Shown here in pieces: positions 6,601 to 14,349 of a stretch of DNA of 15,171 bases; the stretch's first letter is position 1, and every line of letters starts with the position of its first letter. The translations under genes and the position numbers were made by a program. Source of the DNA: an uncultured Brevibacterium sp. (GTDB lineage Bacteria > Actinomycetota > Actinomycetes > Actinomycetales > Brevibacteriaceae); assembly GCA_902489215.1 (NCBI GenBank), contig CABTZE010000036.1, positions 1 to 15,171 on the forward strand, in the 5' to 3' direction. The notes beneath the pieces are model-generated. The model did not search any database and was not told the DNA's origin. It saw only the letters and a list, made by a program, of their open reading frames with translations.

Positions 6601-7448
6601 CAGTGCCTGCCTACGGTGACGAAGTCAATGAGCTCCTCGACTCGGCCCGACAGGGTCCAATCGACATCCCCGATGGATCTCACTGAACCGAGAATCCGCT
6701 GCCAGGCTCGTGCCGTGTCGGTGTGGTCTGCGTGGGGCCAGCCGATCCGGCGCAGAACACCCAGCTTCCAGTCTTCTCCGCGCGGCACCTGCGGCCATTC
6801 GGCAATCCCAACAGCAGACGGCTTCACGGCCTGCCAAATATCGACGTACGGGTGGCCCGTGACTCGCACGTGCTCAGCCCATGGCCGCCTGGCGACTTCG
6901 CTGACGATCCGCGTTTCCTTCGTACCTTCGATCAGGTGGTCCGCAAGTACCCCCACCCTGTGCTCGGCATCCGGCTGGAACTCGACGAGCGCCTCCATGA
7001 GGTCATCCAGGCCGCCCAGGGGCTCCACAACAACCCCCTCGACTCGCAGGTCGTCACCCCAGATCTTCTCGACCAGCTCCGCATCGTGCTTTCCCTCAAC
7101 CCAGATGCGGCTGCCCCGGGCGACTCGCGCCTTTGTCTGCACGGCACGGCTTCCCGAGGCGGTGCGCCCGGGCTGCTTCTGTGCTGCTGGCCGTGGACGC
7201 ACGAGCTCCACCGACTTGCCTTCCAGCAGGTAGCCAAAGCCCAGGGGGAAAGCCTGCGTGCGACCATGCCGGTCTTCGAGGTGGATGAGGAATCCGCCGT
7301 TGGTCTTCTCAAGCTTGACGATCGCCCCGACGTAGCCGGTCTCCACCTCTTCAACGACCATTCCGCGTTTGACCTCAACCTGCTGGGTCTTGGGTCGTTG
7401 GTGGGTGCGGCCAGAAGAGAGGACATCGCGTCCGTAGCGGTCAGACAT
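6600..7448 (-). CDS. DUF3097 family protein, possible TOPRIM-like nucleotidyl-transfer fold
   Basis: A 282-residue conserved actinobacterial protein of unknown function. Residues ~25-90 form a small beta-barrel-like part (GYVGAIVKLE, then LEDRHGRTQAFPL). A basic Gln/Arg-rich linker follows. The conserved core begins with VEGKHDAELVEKIWG (from residue 117) and includes GVLADHLIEGTKE (166-178). An E-G-K-x-D-A turn followed by a hydrophobic strand ending in acidic residues resembles TOPRIM domains of RNase M5 or primase, but that is inference. The ATG at 7448 is chosen over the GTG at 7457 because it lies 7 nt after a TATCGT box and gives the MSDRYG start expected for actinobacterial members. 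It is divergent from hrcA and forms a two-gene unit with the acetyltransferase. Confidence 0.88.
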   Translation of the reverse strand: MSDRYGRDVLSSGRTHQRPKTQQVEVKRGMVVEEVETGYVGAIVKLEKTNGGFLIHLEDRHGRTQAFPLGFGYLLEGKSVELVRPRPAAQKQPGRTASGSRAVQTKARVARGSRIWVEGKHDAELVEKIWGDDLRVEGVVVEPLGGLDDLMEALVEFQPDAEHRVGVLADHLIEGTKETRIVSEVARRPWAEHVRVTGHPYVDIWQAVKPSAVGIAEWPQVPRGEDWKLGVLRRIGWPHADHTDTARAWQRILGSVRSIGDVDWTLSGRVEELIDFVTVGRH

Positions 7449-7455
7449 GAAGACC

Positions 7456-7461
7456 ACGATA
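7456..7461 (-). promoter_or_regulatory. -10 box for leaderless start of the DUF3097 gene
   Basis: Minus-strand TATCGT is followed by 7 nt and then the ATG at 7448-7446, giving a transcript that begins at or beside the start codon. There is no well-placed Shine-Dalgarno sequence. No clear -35 hexamer is visible. The arrangement matches that at 121-126 and 14337-14342. Confidence 0.5.
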
Positions 7462-7538
7462 ACCGCGCCTCAGCGCTGCCGGTCGCATTGTCGTGCGTGG
7501 TTTTGCTCGCAGGGTCGACATCCGCAGAGGTAGGGGGT

Positions 7539-7567
7539 TTGTATAGATGTGCGCGCATCACTAGAAT
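7539..7567 (+). promoter_or_regulatory. hrcA operon promoter
   Basis: A good -10 box TAGAAT (7562-7567) lies 17 bp downstream of a weak -35, TTGTAT (7539-7544). The last base of the -10 is the first base of the CIRCE operator, so transcription should start inside the operator, near 7574, and bound HrcA would block RNA polymerase. The leader to the hrcA ATG would be about 75 nt. Confidence 0.65.
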
Positions 7568-7593
7568 TGGCACTCTAGGACTGAGAGTGCCAA
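7567..7593 (+). promoter_or_regulatory. CIRCE element (HrcA operator)
   Basis: The arms TTGGCACTC (7567-7575) and GAGTGCCAA (7585-7593) are a perfect 9-bp inverted repeat with the standard 9-bp spacer. Relative to the classic TTAGCACTC-N9-GAGTGCTAA, one base pair is changed symmetrically from A-T to G-C, which preserves dyad symmetry. It stands 54 bp before hrcA, pointing to autoregulation of the hrcA-dnaJ operon. Confidence 0.95.
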
Positions 7594-7647
7594 GGCGGTG
7601 CGTCTGACACGCGCCGCCTGGTTGGGTGCAGATAGGAGCGATGCGGG

Positions 7648-8652
7648 ATGAACGACGAGCGGCGCAGCAGAGTTCTGCGGGCCATCGTCGAAGACTATGT
7701 GGCCACCAATGAGCCCGTCGGTTCAAAAGCCCTTGTCGAACGCCACAAGCTCGGCGTTTCCTCGGCCACCATCCGCAACGACATGGCAGCTCTTGAGCAA
7801 GAGGGCCTTATCGCACAGCCCCACACATCGGCCGGCCGCATCCCCACCGATGCGGGTTACCGAGCATTCGTCGACCGCATTGACGACGTCAAACCGCTCT
7901 CCAGTGCAGAAAAGCGGGCCATTTCCCAGATCCTGTCCAGCACCCAGAGCATTGACGACACCCTCGCGCAGACAGTCCGACTGCTGTCGCGGCTGACTCA
8001 CCAAGTGGCCCTCATCCAGTACCCGGTGCGCGCACAGACCACCATCCGGCGCATCGAACTGGTGCAGCTGAGCCCCGAGCGGATCCTCGTCATCCTCATC
8101 ACCGACACCGGTGAAGTCGAACAGCGCATAGTCGAAGTGCTCGACCCGGTTGACGAAGACGATGTCCGGGGCATGAGGCGCGCCTTCAACGAGGAGCTGG
8201 AAGACACGCGGCTCGACGCTGTTGAAGACACCCTCAGCGGACTCGCGGTGCCTGCGGCACTTGCTCAGACTGCAACCGCAATCGCCGAACGGCTGGTGGA
8301 ACTTGCCCGCAGCAAACGGCAGGACCGGCTGATCATGGCAGGCGCCGCCAACCTCGCCCGAGCAGGCAGTGAGTTCGGCACCCATATGGGTCCGCTGCTC
8401 GAAGCAATCGAAGAACAGGTTGTGCTGCTGAAACTGCTCGCGGACATGCAGGCTGACGGAATTGCTGTGCAGATCGGCAGTGAGAACCGCTTCGAAGCGC
8501 TTGCCGGAGCATCACTCATCGCAACCGGCTACGGAACAGAAGACACAACCGCCTCACTGGCAGTGCTCGGTCCCACTCGCATGGACTACCCGACAACAAT
8601 GGCGGCCGTCAGAGCCGTAGCGAAATACGTGTCAACCATCCTGTCGGACTGA
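7648..8652 (+). CDS. hrcA: Heat-inducible transcription repressor HrcA
   Basis: A 334-residue repressor of class I heat-shock genes that binds CIRCE; in characterised bacteria its folding depends on GroEL. Residues 1-78 form the winged helix-turn-helix, with SSATIRNDMAALEQEG at 38-53 and the family signature QPHTSAGRIPTDAGYR at 57-72. The remainder is the GAF-like dimerisation region, with RTEL-type segments less clear here. The length is typical (about 340). The ATG has AGGAG (7634-7638) 9 nt upstream; an ATG at 7641 is in another frame. It heads the operon with dnaJ 97 bp downstream, and its own CIRCE site implies negative feedback. Confidence 0.97.
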   Translation: MNDERRSRVLRAIVEDYVATNEPVGSKALVERHKLGVSSATIRNDMAALEQEGLIAQPHTSAGRIPTDAGYRAFVDRIDDVKPLSSAEKRAISQILSSTQSIDDTLAQTVRLLSRLTHQVALIQYPVRAQTTIRRIELVQLSPERILVILITDTGEVEQRIVEVLDPVDEDDVRGMRRAFNEELEDTRLDAVEDTLSGLAVPAALAQTATAIAERLVELARSKRQDRLIMAGAANLARAGSEFGTHMGPLLEAIEEQVVLLKLLADMQADGIAVQIGSENRFEALAGASLIATGYGTEDTTASLAVLGPTRMDYPTTMAAVRAVAKYVSTILSD

Positions 8653-8749
8653 CCGCATGATCTGACCGGCTGACTGCCCGACCGAAGACTGCAAGCACAC
8701 CACCGAACCCCGAACTTTTCACAGACGCATCCGAACGAAAGAAGAAGCA

Positions 8750-9856
8750 GTGAGCGATCACTACGAAACACTTGGCGTTGAACGTGACGCTTCCGCAGAC
8801 GACATCAAAAAGGCCTACAGGAAGCTCGCCCGCAAGTACCACCCGGACGTCAACCCCGGTCACGAAGACGAATTCAAAAAAGTCTCCGTGGCCTACGAAA
8901 CACTGTCAGACCCGGATAAGCGACGCCAGTACGACATGGGCGGTTCCACCGGAGGTGCCGGTGGATTCGGCGGCTTCTCTGACCTGTTCGACACGTTCTT
9001 CGGCGGGGGAGGATCACGCCAGGCAGGCCCACCGAACCAGCGCGTTCGCCCCGGCCGCGACGCTCTCGTGGAGCTCACGATCGATCTCGAAACCGCTGTC
9101 TTCGGCGGCAAAGAGGACATCCGCGTGCAGACCGCCGTCACGTGCGAAACCTGCCACGGCGGCGGTGCCCGCGAAGGCACCAAACCCGAAACCTGCGGAC
9201 TGTGCCACGGGACCGGCACCATTTCGACTGTTCAGCGGACCATCCTGGGTGACATGCGCACCCAGCAGGTGTGCGGCAACTGCTCCGGCTACGGCGATGT
9301 CATCAAAGACCCCTGCAACAGCTGTGGCGGCGAAGGCCGCGTGCGCGAAGAGAAGACCCTCGCCGTCAAAATTCCCGCCGGTGTGCACGACGGCACCCGC
9401 ATCCTCCTGTCCGGCCACGGCGAAGTCGGCCCCGGCGGCGGCCCGGCTGGTGACCTCCACATCGAAATCACCGTCCGCGAACATGACGTCTTCACCCGCG
9501 ACGGCGACAACCTGCGCGCAGAACTGTCCGTGCCCATGACCACTGCGGCGCTCGGCAGCACCGTGACACTCGAAACCTTTGACGGTCCGCGTGAACTCAC
9601 GATCGAACCGGGCACCCAGACCGGCACCGTGGAAACCCTGTCCGGGCTCGGTGCGGGCCGCCTGCGCCGGGAAAGCCGCGGCGACCTGCTTGTGACGGTC
9701 GTCGTGCAGACGCCCACCAAACTCAGCGGCGAACAGAAGAAGCTCCTGCAGCAGCTCTCAGAAATGCGCGGCGAAGACTCTGCTGACCACGGTCTGCAGA
9801 AGAAGAACAAGAGCCCCTTCAGCCGCTTCCGCGAAAGGTTCGCACAGAGGTCGTGA
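8750..9856 (+). CDS. dnaJ: Molecular chaperone DnaJ (class I, the copy linked to hrcA)
   Basis: A 368-residue Hsp40 co-chaperone that delivers unfolded clients to DnaK and stimulates its ATPase. The J domain (1-65) has H31-P32-D33. A Gly/Phe-rich region (64-90) follows. The zinc region has four CxxC pairs: C132/C135, C149/C152, C175/C178 and C189/C192. The third and fourth repeats depart slightly from CxxCxGxG (CGNCSGYG and CNSCGGEG) but keep all cysteines. The C-terminal substrate-binding domains end in a basic tail. The GTG start follows an AAGAAGAAG stretch. Actinobacteria often carry a second dnaJ with dnaK-grpE elsewhere; this is the hrcA-linked type (dnaJ2). It overlaps rsmE by 4 nt (GTGA). 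Confidence 0.97.
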   Translation: MSDHYETLGVERDASADDIKKAYRKLARKYHPDVNPGHEDEFKKVSVAYETLSDPDKRRQYDMGGSTGGAGGFGGFSDLFDTFFGGGGSRQAGPPNQRVRPGRDALVELTIDLETAVFGGKEDIRVQTAVTCETCHGGGAREGTKPETCGLCHGTGTISTVQRTILGDMRTQQVCGNCSGYGDVIKDPCNSCGGEGRVREEKTLAVKIPAGVHDGTRILLSGHGEVGPGGGPAGDLHIEITVREHDVFTRDGDNLRAELSVPMTTAALGSTVTLETFDGPRELTIEPGTQTGTVETLSGLGAGRLRRESRGDLLVTVVVQTPTKLSGEQKKLLQQLSEMRGEDSADHGLQKKNKSPFSRFRERFAQRS

Positions 9857-10626
9857 CTCTTCCGGTCTTCTACACTGACGCCCCGCTGGCGGAGGTCAGC
9901 CCCGGCCAGAGCCTGCAGATCACCGGCCAGGCTCACCACCACGCCGTGATCGTGAGGCGGATGAAAGCCGGCGAAGCCCTCGAGCTGACCGACGGGGCCG
10001 GTCTGCGGGTGCGCGGGGTTCTCGAATCGGCTTCTAAAGAAGCCGCTGTTCTTAAGATTGACGAGGTGGAGCGCGAGCATCCGCAGAGCCCTCGGCTTGG
10101 TCTGATCCAGGCTTTGGCTAAGGGGGACCGCGACCTAGCGGCAGTGGAAACCGCGGTCGAAGTCGGCGTCGACGTGGTCGTGCCGTGGCAGGCGCAGCGC
10201 TCAATCGTGCAGTGGAAAGGCACGAAGGCCGCTAAAGCGCTCGACAAATGGGCCAACCTCATCCAGGCAGCTGCCCTCCAGTCCCGCCGCGTGAACTTTC
10301 CACAGCTCGAGCAGCTGAGCTCCACCTCGTTCGCGGTCGAGAAAGCGCGCGAAGGCGCGCTCGTGATTGTTCTGCACGAAAGCGGAACCCGACCCTTCGT
10401 GCAGACTGTGCGCAGTGAGCTCAGACAGCGTGAGGCGGATGAAATCTACGTGGTCGTCGGCCCCGAGGGCGGTATCACGGACGCAGAACGACAGCAGATG
10501 GAAGAAGCCGGAGCCGTCACCGCGGTGCTCGGTCCCACGGTTCTGCGGGCATCGTCAGCCGGCCCCATCGCACTCGCCCTTGCCCAGCAGGAACTGGGGC
10601 GCTGGGACCCGACCGAAAAGGGCTAG
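9853..10626 (+). CDS. rsmE: 16S rRNA (uracil(1498)-N(3))-methyltransferase RsmE
   Basis: A 257-residue SPOUT-class methyltransferase that uses S-adenosylmethionine to make m3U1498 in helix 44 of 16S rRNA, acting on the assembled 30S subunit. The N-terminal PUA-like part includes HHHAVIVRRMKAGE (28-41). The C-terminal knot carries GPEGGITDAE (203-212) and the SAM-binding LGPTVLRASSAG (226-237), a variant of the commoner LGPRILRTETA. Length is normal for the family. The GTG start overlaps the dnaJ stop by 4 nt, so translation is coupled, and phoH begins 34 nt after its stop. TAGGCT at 10624-10629, overlapping the stop codon, could be an internal -10 box, but no matching -35 is clear. Confidence 0.96.
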   Translation: MTLPVFYTDAPLAEVSPGQSLQITGQAHHHAVIVRRMKAGEALELTDGAGLRVRGVLESASKEAAVLKIDEVEREHPQSPRLGLIQALAKGDRDLAAVETAVEVGVDVVVPWQAQRSIVQWKGTKAAKALDKWANLIQAAALQSRRVNFPQLEQLSSTSFAVEKAREGALVIVLHESGTRPFVQTVRSELRQREADEIYVVVGPEGGITDAERQQMEEAGAVTAVLGPTVLRASSAGPIALALAQQELGRWDPTEKG

Positions 10627-10647
10627 GCTGGTAGAAGAGAACTGAGG

Positions 10648-10655
10648 AAAGGAAG
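10648..10655 (+). promoter_or_regulatory. Ribosome binding site supporting a CTG start for phoH
   Basis: AAAGGAAG lies within a GAGGAAAGGAAG purine stretch, with GGA ending 7 nt before the CTG at 10661. The reading frame has a TGA at 10643-10645 and no ATG, GTG or TTG until 10826, so this site points to CTG as the initiation codon. Confidence 0.65.
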
Positions 10656-10660
10656 CTCTC

Positions 10661-11611
10661 CTGGACACTGACCAGAGCACCGCACTGTCCGTTCCCGAAT
10701 CCGTCGACCTCATCGCACTGTACGGACCGCAGGACCAGAACCTGCGGACAGTCGAAAAGCTGTTCCCGGACGTCAAAATCCACGTCCGCCAGCGCACTAT
10801 CCAACTGACCGGTGACCCCACGAATGTGGCCCGCGTGACTGAGGTCTTCGGCCACATGCGCAAAATCATTGCCAGCGGCGGCCGCCTGGACCCCGAAGCC
10901 GTGTCCCGCGTGGCCGGCATGCTCGACGACGGGCAGGACTCGGCCAAGGTCATGACCGACAACATCCTCTCAACCCGCGGCAAAACAGTTCGGCCGAAGA
11001 CTTTCGGCCAGCACGAATACGTCACCTCAATCCGCGAGAACACCATTACGTTCGGAATCGGACCTGCCGGTACCGGCAAGACCTACCTGGCGATCGCCAT
11101 GGCCGTGCGCGCCCTGCAGAACCAGGAAGTCTCCCGCATCATCCTCGCCCGCCCGGCAGTTGAAGCGGGGGAGAAGCTCGGCTTCCTGCCCGGCACGCTT
11201 GATGAAAAGATCGACCCGTACGTGCGCCCGCTGTACGACGCACTGCACGACATGATCGAAGCCGAGCGCATCTCATCGCTGCTGGACCAGGGAATCATCG
11301 AAGTGGCCCCACTGGCCTACATGCGCGGCCGCACACTCAACGACGCCTTCATCATCCTCGACGAAGCGCAGAACACCACGCCTGAACAGATGAAGATGTT
11401 CCTCACCCGCCTGGGCTTCAATTCCCGCATGGTCGTCACCGGCGACACCAGCCAGATCGACCTGCCCGGCGGAACTAACTCGGGACTCAACGTGGTTCAG
11501 TCGATCCTCGGCAATGTCGACGACATCAAGTTCCACCGGCTGACCGCAAAAGACGTCGTCCGACACTCACTCGTGACGAAGATCGTCCAGGCCTACGAAG
11601 AATGGGCGTAA
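10661..11611 (+). CDS. phoH: PhoH-like ATPase (PhoH/YbeZ type), probable CTG start
   Basis: A 316-residue P-loop ATPase, usually linked with YbeY in RNA metabolism and ribosome maturation. Walker A is GPAGTGKT (134-141) and Walker B ILDEAQN (232-238), followed by TGDTSQIDLPGG. The first 55 codons (10661-10825) encode VPESVDLIALYG, a helix and VKIHVRQRTIQLTGDP, which matches the conserved N-terminal KH-like part of actinobacterial PhoH proteins. Starting at the first common start codon, GTG 10826, would delete that part. The only sensible initiator is CTG 10661, which has a strong Shine-Dalgarno sequence. A sequencing error (TTG or GTG read as CTG) is the main alternative. ybeY follows after 13 nt, the usual partner order. 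Confidence 0.9.
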   Translation: MDTDQSTALSVPESVDLIALYGPQDQNLRTVEKLFPDVKIHVRQRTIQLTGDPTNVARVTEVFGHMRKIIASGGRLDPEAVSRVAGMLDDGQDSAKVMTDNILSTRGKTVRPKTFGQHEYVTSIRENTITFGIGPAGTGKTYLAIAMAVRALQNQEVSRIILARPAVEAGEKLGFLPGTLDEKIDPYVRPLYDALHDMIEAERISSLLDQGIIEVAPLAYMRGRTLNDAFIILDEAQNTTPEQMKMFLTRLGFNSRMVVTGDTSQIDLPGGTNSGLNVVQSILGNVDDIKFHRLTAKDVVRHSLVTKIVQAYEEWA

Positions 11612-11624
11612 AGAAGCACAGACC

Positions 11625-12101
11625 ATGAGCATAGAAATCCACAACGAAACACCTGCGGACGTCGACCTCGAAGCAGTGCGGGGCATAGCTGCACTCGCGC
11701 TGGAAGAGCTGCAGATCCACCCGGACGTCGAACTGTCCATCCAGTTCATCGACGCCGAACAGATGAGCCAGCTGCACGTACAGTGGATGGACCTTGAAGG
11801 GCCCACCGATGTCATGTCCTTTCCCATGGACGAACTGCAGCCGGGCGCACAGGCCGGCATGCTCGGCGACATCGTCATCTGCCCCGACGTCGCACAGCAG
11901 CAGGCAGAAGCCAACGGCCACAGCCAAGCTGATGAAATCCAGCTGCTTACCGTCCACGGTGTTCTCCACCTGGCAGGCTTCGACCATGGAACACCTGAAG
12001 AAAAACAGGAGATGTTCGGCAAACAGGCCGATATTCTTCGCGCCTGGTTCGCCCACACCGAACCCGGGCGAACGCAGCTGCCGATCCCCACGGAGTCCTA
12101 A
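11625..12101 (+). CDS. ybeY: Endoribonuclease / rRNA maturation factor YbeY
   Basis: A 158-residue zinc-dependent single-strand endoribonuclease needed for 16S rRNA 3'-end maturation and 70S quality control. The metal-binding motif is HGVLHLAGFDH with H111, H115 and H121 as ligands. The preceding family motifs TDVMSFPMDE (61-70) and GDIVICPDV (81-89) are intact, so an active enzyme is expected. Length is normal (about 155). The ATG lies 13 nt after phoH, with only a modest AAAGAAG site in front, which suggests coupled translation. The following gene begins directly after its stop codon. Confidence 0.97.
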   Translation: MSIEIHNETPADVDLEAVRGIAALALEELQIHPDVELSIQFIDAEQMSQLHVQWMDLEGPTDVMSFPMDELQPGAQAGMLGDIVICPDVAQQQAEANGHSQADEIQLLTVHGVLHLAGFDHGTPEEKQEMFGKQADILRAWFAHTEPGRTQLPIPTES

Positions 12102-13361
12102 GTGGACATAGCCCTGAACTTCCTGCTGGCCCTGCTGAGCCTCACCCTGGCGGCGGTGCTCGCGGCTGCTGACGCCGCCTTTTCCACCGTCAGCCATCAC
12201 GAAGTCGAAGAAGCCGTGGAGGACGGCAAGCGCACAGCTCCGCAGGCGCAGCGGATACTCGCAGACCTGCCCACGAACATCAACGTTCTGACATTTGTGC
12301 GGCAGCTGTTCGAAACCGCCGCCGTCGTATTCACCCTGCTGGCCTTCACCGGCTTTATCGACAGCATGCCCACGGCCCTCATCGTCACAGCCCTGACATC
12401 AGCGGTCGCCGTGTTCGTCATCGCAGGCGTGTCGCCCAGGACAATCGGACGGCGCAAAAACATGACGGTCGTGCTTGCTTCAGCTCCGCTGGTCTCCGGC
12501 CTGCGCAAAGCGCTCGGCCCCGTTGCCCGTGTGCTCGTGTGGCTGGGCAACATGCTCACCCCGGCGAAGGTGTTCCGCGATGGCCCCTTCGTGACAGAAG
12601 AGCAGCTGCGCGACCTCGTGGATCGGGCCAGCGCCGGCAACATCATCGAAGACGACGAACGCGACATGATCGAAAGCGTTTTCAATTTGGGCGACACCCG
12701 GGCGTACAAAGTCATGGTGCCTAGGCCAGACCTCGTGTACCTGCGTTCCGAGAGCACCCTTGAACACGCTATGACGGTGTTCCTGCGCTCCGGTTTTTCG
12801 CGTATTCCCGTTGTGGGCAAGGACCTCGACGACGTCCGCGGCATTGTGTTCCTCAAAGACGTCGCAAGGCGCCTACACACCCACCCCGAAGACCGCGACC
12901 AGCCGGCTCTCGACATCGCCCGTCCCGTGACATTCGTCCCGGACACCAAAACGGTGGACTCACTCCTGCGCTTTATGCAGGTGGAAGCCACCCACATGGT
13001 CATCATCGTCGACGAGTACGGCGGCACCGCCGGTCTGATCACAATTGAGGACATCGTCGAAGAGATCGTCGGCGAAATCGCCGATGAGTACGACCGCGAC
13101 GAGGACGACATCGTTCCGCTCGAAAGCGGGGGAGCGCGCGTTGCCACCCGCACCGACATCGAGGATGTTGCAGAATACTTTGACGTGCGGATCGACGAGG
13201 AGGACGTCTCCACCGTCGGCGGTCTGCTGGCAAGCGAACTGGGCGAGGTGCCGATCGCCGGCTCCGAGGCCGTCATCAGCGGGCTGCGGCTGGTTGCCGA
13301 ACCGGGCCAGGGCCGCCGTCACCGCATCAGCCACGTCATCATCACCCGGGAGGAAGAATGA
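12102..13361 (+). CDS. Hemolysin-like CNNM transporter protein with CBS and CorC/HlyC domains
   Basis: A 419-residue inner-membrane protein of the CNNM/CorC group, implicated in magnesium or other divalent cation efflux or homeostasis. The DUF21/CNNM region has transmembrane segments at about 3-25, 66-86 and 91-113. Two CBS domains (about 207-265 and 273-330) include VMVPRPDLVYL and the typical MVIIVDEYGGTAGLITIEDIVEEIVGEI-like stretch (299 onward). A CorC_HlyC transporter-associated domain fills about 335-415. The GTG start abuts the ybeY stop and has GGAG (12092-12095) 6 nt upstream. Its stop overlaps the era ATG by 4 nt. The position between ybeY and era is conserved in actinobacteria. 'Hemolysin' is a historical label; no toxin activity is implied. 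Confidence 0.94.
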   Translation: MDIALNFLLALLSLTLAAVLAAADAAFSTVSHHEVEEAVEDGKRTAPQAQRILADLPTNINVLTFVRQLFETAAVVFTLLAFTGFIDSMPTALIVTALTSAVAVFVIAGVSPRTIGRRKNMTVVLASAPLVSGLRKALGPVARVLVWLGNMLTPAKVFRDGPFVTEEQLRDLVDRASAGNIIEDDERDMIESVFNLGDTRAYKVMVPRPDLVYLRSESTLEHAMTVFLRSGFSRIPVVGKDLDDVRGIVFLKDVARRLHTHPEDRDQPALDIARPVTFVPDTKTVDSLLRFMQVEATHMVIIVDEYGGTAGLITIEDIVEEIVGEIADEYDRDEDDIVPLESGGARVATRTDIEDVAEYFDVRIDEEDVSTVGGLLASELGEVPIAGSEAVISGLRLVAEPGQGRRHRISHVIITREEE

Positions 13362-14293
13362 GTCTGTTCCGCGAAGTTCCCGACGACTTCCGCGCTGGTT
13401 TTGCCTGCTTCGTCGGCCGTCCCAACGCGGGGAAATCGACGCTGACGAATGCGCTGGTCGGCACGAAGATCGCCATCACATCGTCGAAGCCGCAGACGAC
13501 CCGCCACACAATCCGCGGGATCGTCCACCGGGATGACCACCAGCTGGTTCTTGTCGACACCCCCGGTCTTCACCGACCGCGCACCCTGCTGGGTTCACGC
13601 CTGAACGACCTTGTAGCCGACACTCTGCGCAGCGTTGACGTCATCGCGCTGTGCATCCCCGCGGATGAAAAGATCGGCCCCGGTGACCGCTACATCGCCG
13701 AACAGCTGGCTGATTCACGCGGCTCCACGCCGGTCGTCTGCATTGTGACGAAAGCCGACAAGGTCGACCGTGCTGGCCTTGTTGAGGCTCTCACCGCCGC
13801 CGGTGAGCTCATGGACTTCGCAGACATCGTTCCGGTGTCAGCTGTGGACGACTTCCAGGTCGACACGGTCGACGAGGTGCTCGCCAAACACCTGCCCCAG
13901 AGCCCGCCTCTGTACCCGGATGGGGATATCACGGACGAACCCGAACGAGTCCTCATTGCGGAGTTCGTTCGCGAGGCCGCACTCGAAGACATCCGCGACG
14001 AACTGCCGCACTCCCTGGCGGTGCAGGTCGAAGAGATTCGCCCTCGTGAAGACCGACCGAAAGACCGCCCCCTCATGGAGGACTACGTCAACATGTACGT
14101 GGAGCGGCAAAGTCAGAAGGCCATCATCATCGGCCGAGGCGGATCTCGCCTGAAAGAAGTCGGTCGCAAGGCGCGTAAGCACATCGAGGGCATCCTCGGC
14201 ACCCCTGTCTACCTGGACCTGCACGTGAAGGTCGCAAAGGACTGGCAGCGTGATCCGCGGGCCCTGGGTCGCCTGGGCTTCGAATTCGAATAG
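13358..14293 (+). CDS. era: GTPase Era
   Basis: A 311-residue essential-type GTPase that binds the 3' end of 16S rRNA and acts in 30S assembly. The G domain shows G1 GRPNAGKS (20-27), G2 in QTTRHTIRG (47-54), G3 DTPG (67-70), G4 TKAD (131-134) and G5 VSA (160-162). G4 has Thr instead of the usual Asn, a substitution I associate with actinobacterial Era proteins, so not a sign of inactivity. The C-terminal KH domain has IIGRGGSRLKEVG (257-269), and the protein ends in the family's DPRALGRLGFE. GGAGGA (13349-13354) stands close before the ATG, which overlaps the preceding stop (ATGA). It is the last gene of the operon. Confidence 0.98.
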   Translation: MSLFREVPDDFRAGFACFVGRPNAGKSTLTNALVGTKIAITSSKPQTTRHTIRGIVHRDDHQLVLVDTPGLHRPRTLLGSRLNDLVADTLRSVDVIALCIPADEKIGPGDRYIAEQLADSRGSTPVVCIVTKADKVDRAGLVEALTAAGELMDFADIVPVSAVDDFQVDTVDEVLAKHLPQSPPLYPDGDITDEPERVLIAEFVREAALEDIRDELPHSLAVQVEEIRPREDRPKDRPLMEDYVNMYVERQSQKAIIIGRGGSRLKEVGRKARKHIEGILGTPVYLDLHVKVAKDWQRDPRALGRLGFEFE

Positions 14294-14336
14294 GCGTCGC
14301 TGCGGGCTGACGTCGGTGCTGTCCGGCGCACCCGGC

Positions 14337-14342
14337 TACACT
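14337..14342 (+). promoter_or_regulatory. -10 box for leaderless start of the ZapE-like gene
   Basis: TACACT is followed by 7 nt and then the GTG at 14350, so the mRNA would start at or beside the initiation codon. No Shine-Dalgarno sequence precedes the GTG. A -35-like CTGACG at 14307-14312 is too far away (24 bp) to count. This separates the gene from the era operon. Confidence 0.55.
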
Positions 14343-14349
14343 TGCCGGC

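Noticed and set aside
6049..7607. Long plus-strand open frames opposite the acetyltransferase and DUF3097 genes
   Set aside because: They are shadows of two genes with recognisable families, show low-complexity Arg/Pro/Ser-rich translations and have no ribosome binding sites.
12197..13276. 359-codon minus-strand open frame inside the CNNM/CBS gene
   Set aside because: Its Ser/Thr/Arg-rich translation is typical of a complementary-strand shadow, and the plus strand encodes clear CBS domains.
13748..13759. Era inactivated by TKAD in place of NKxD
   Set aside because: All other G motifs and the KH domain are intact, and I recall Thr at this position in actinobacterial Era proteins.
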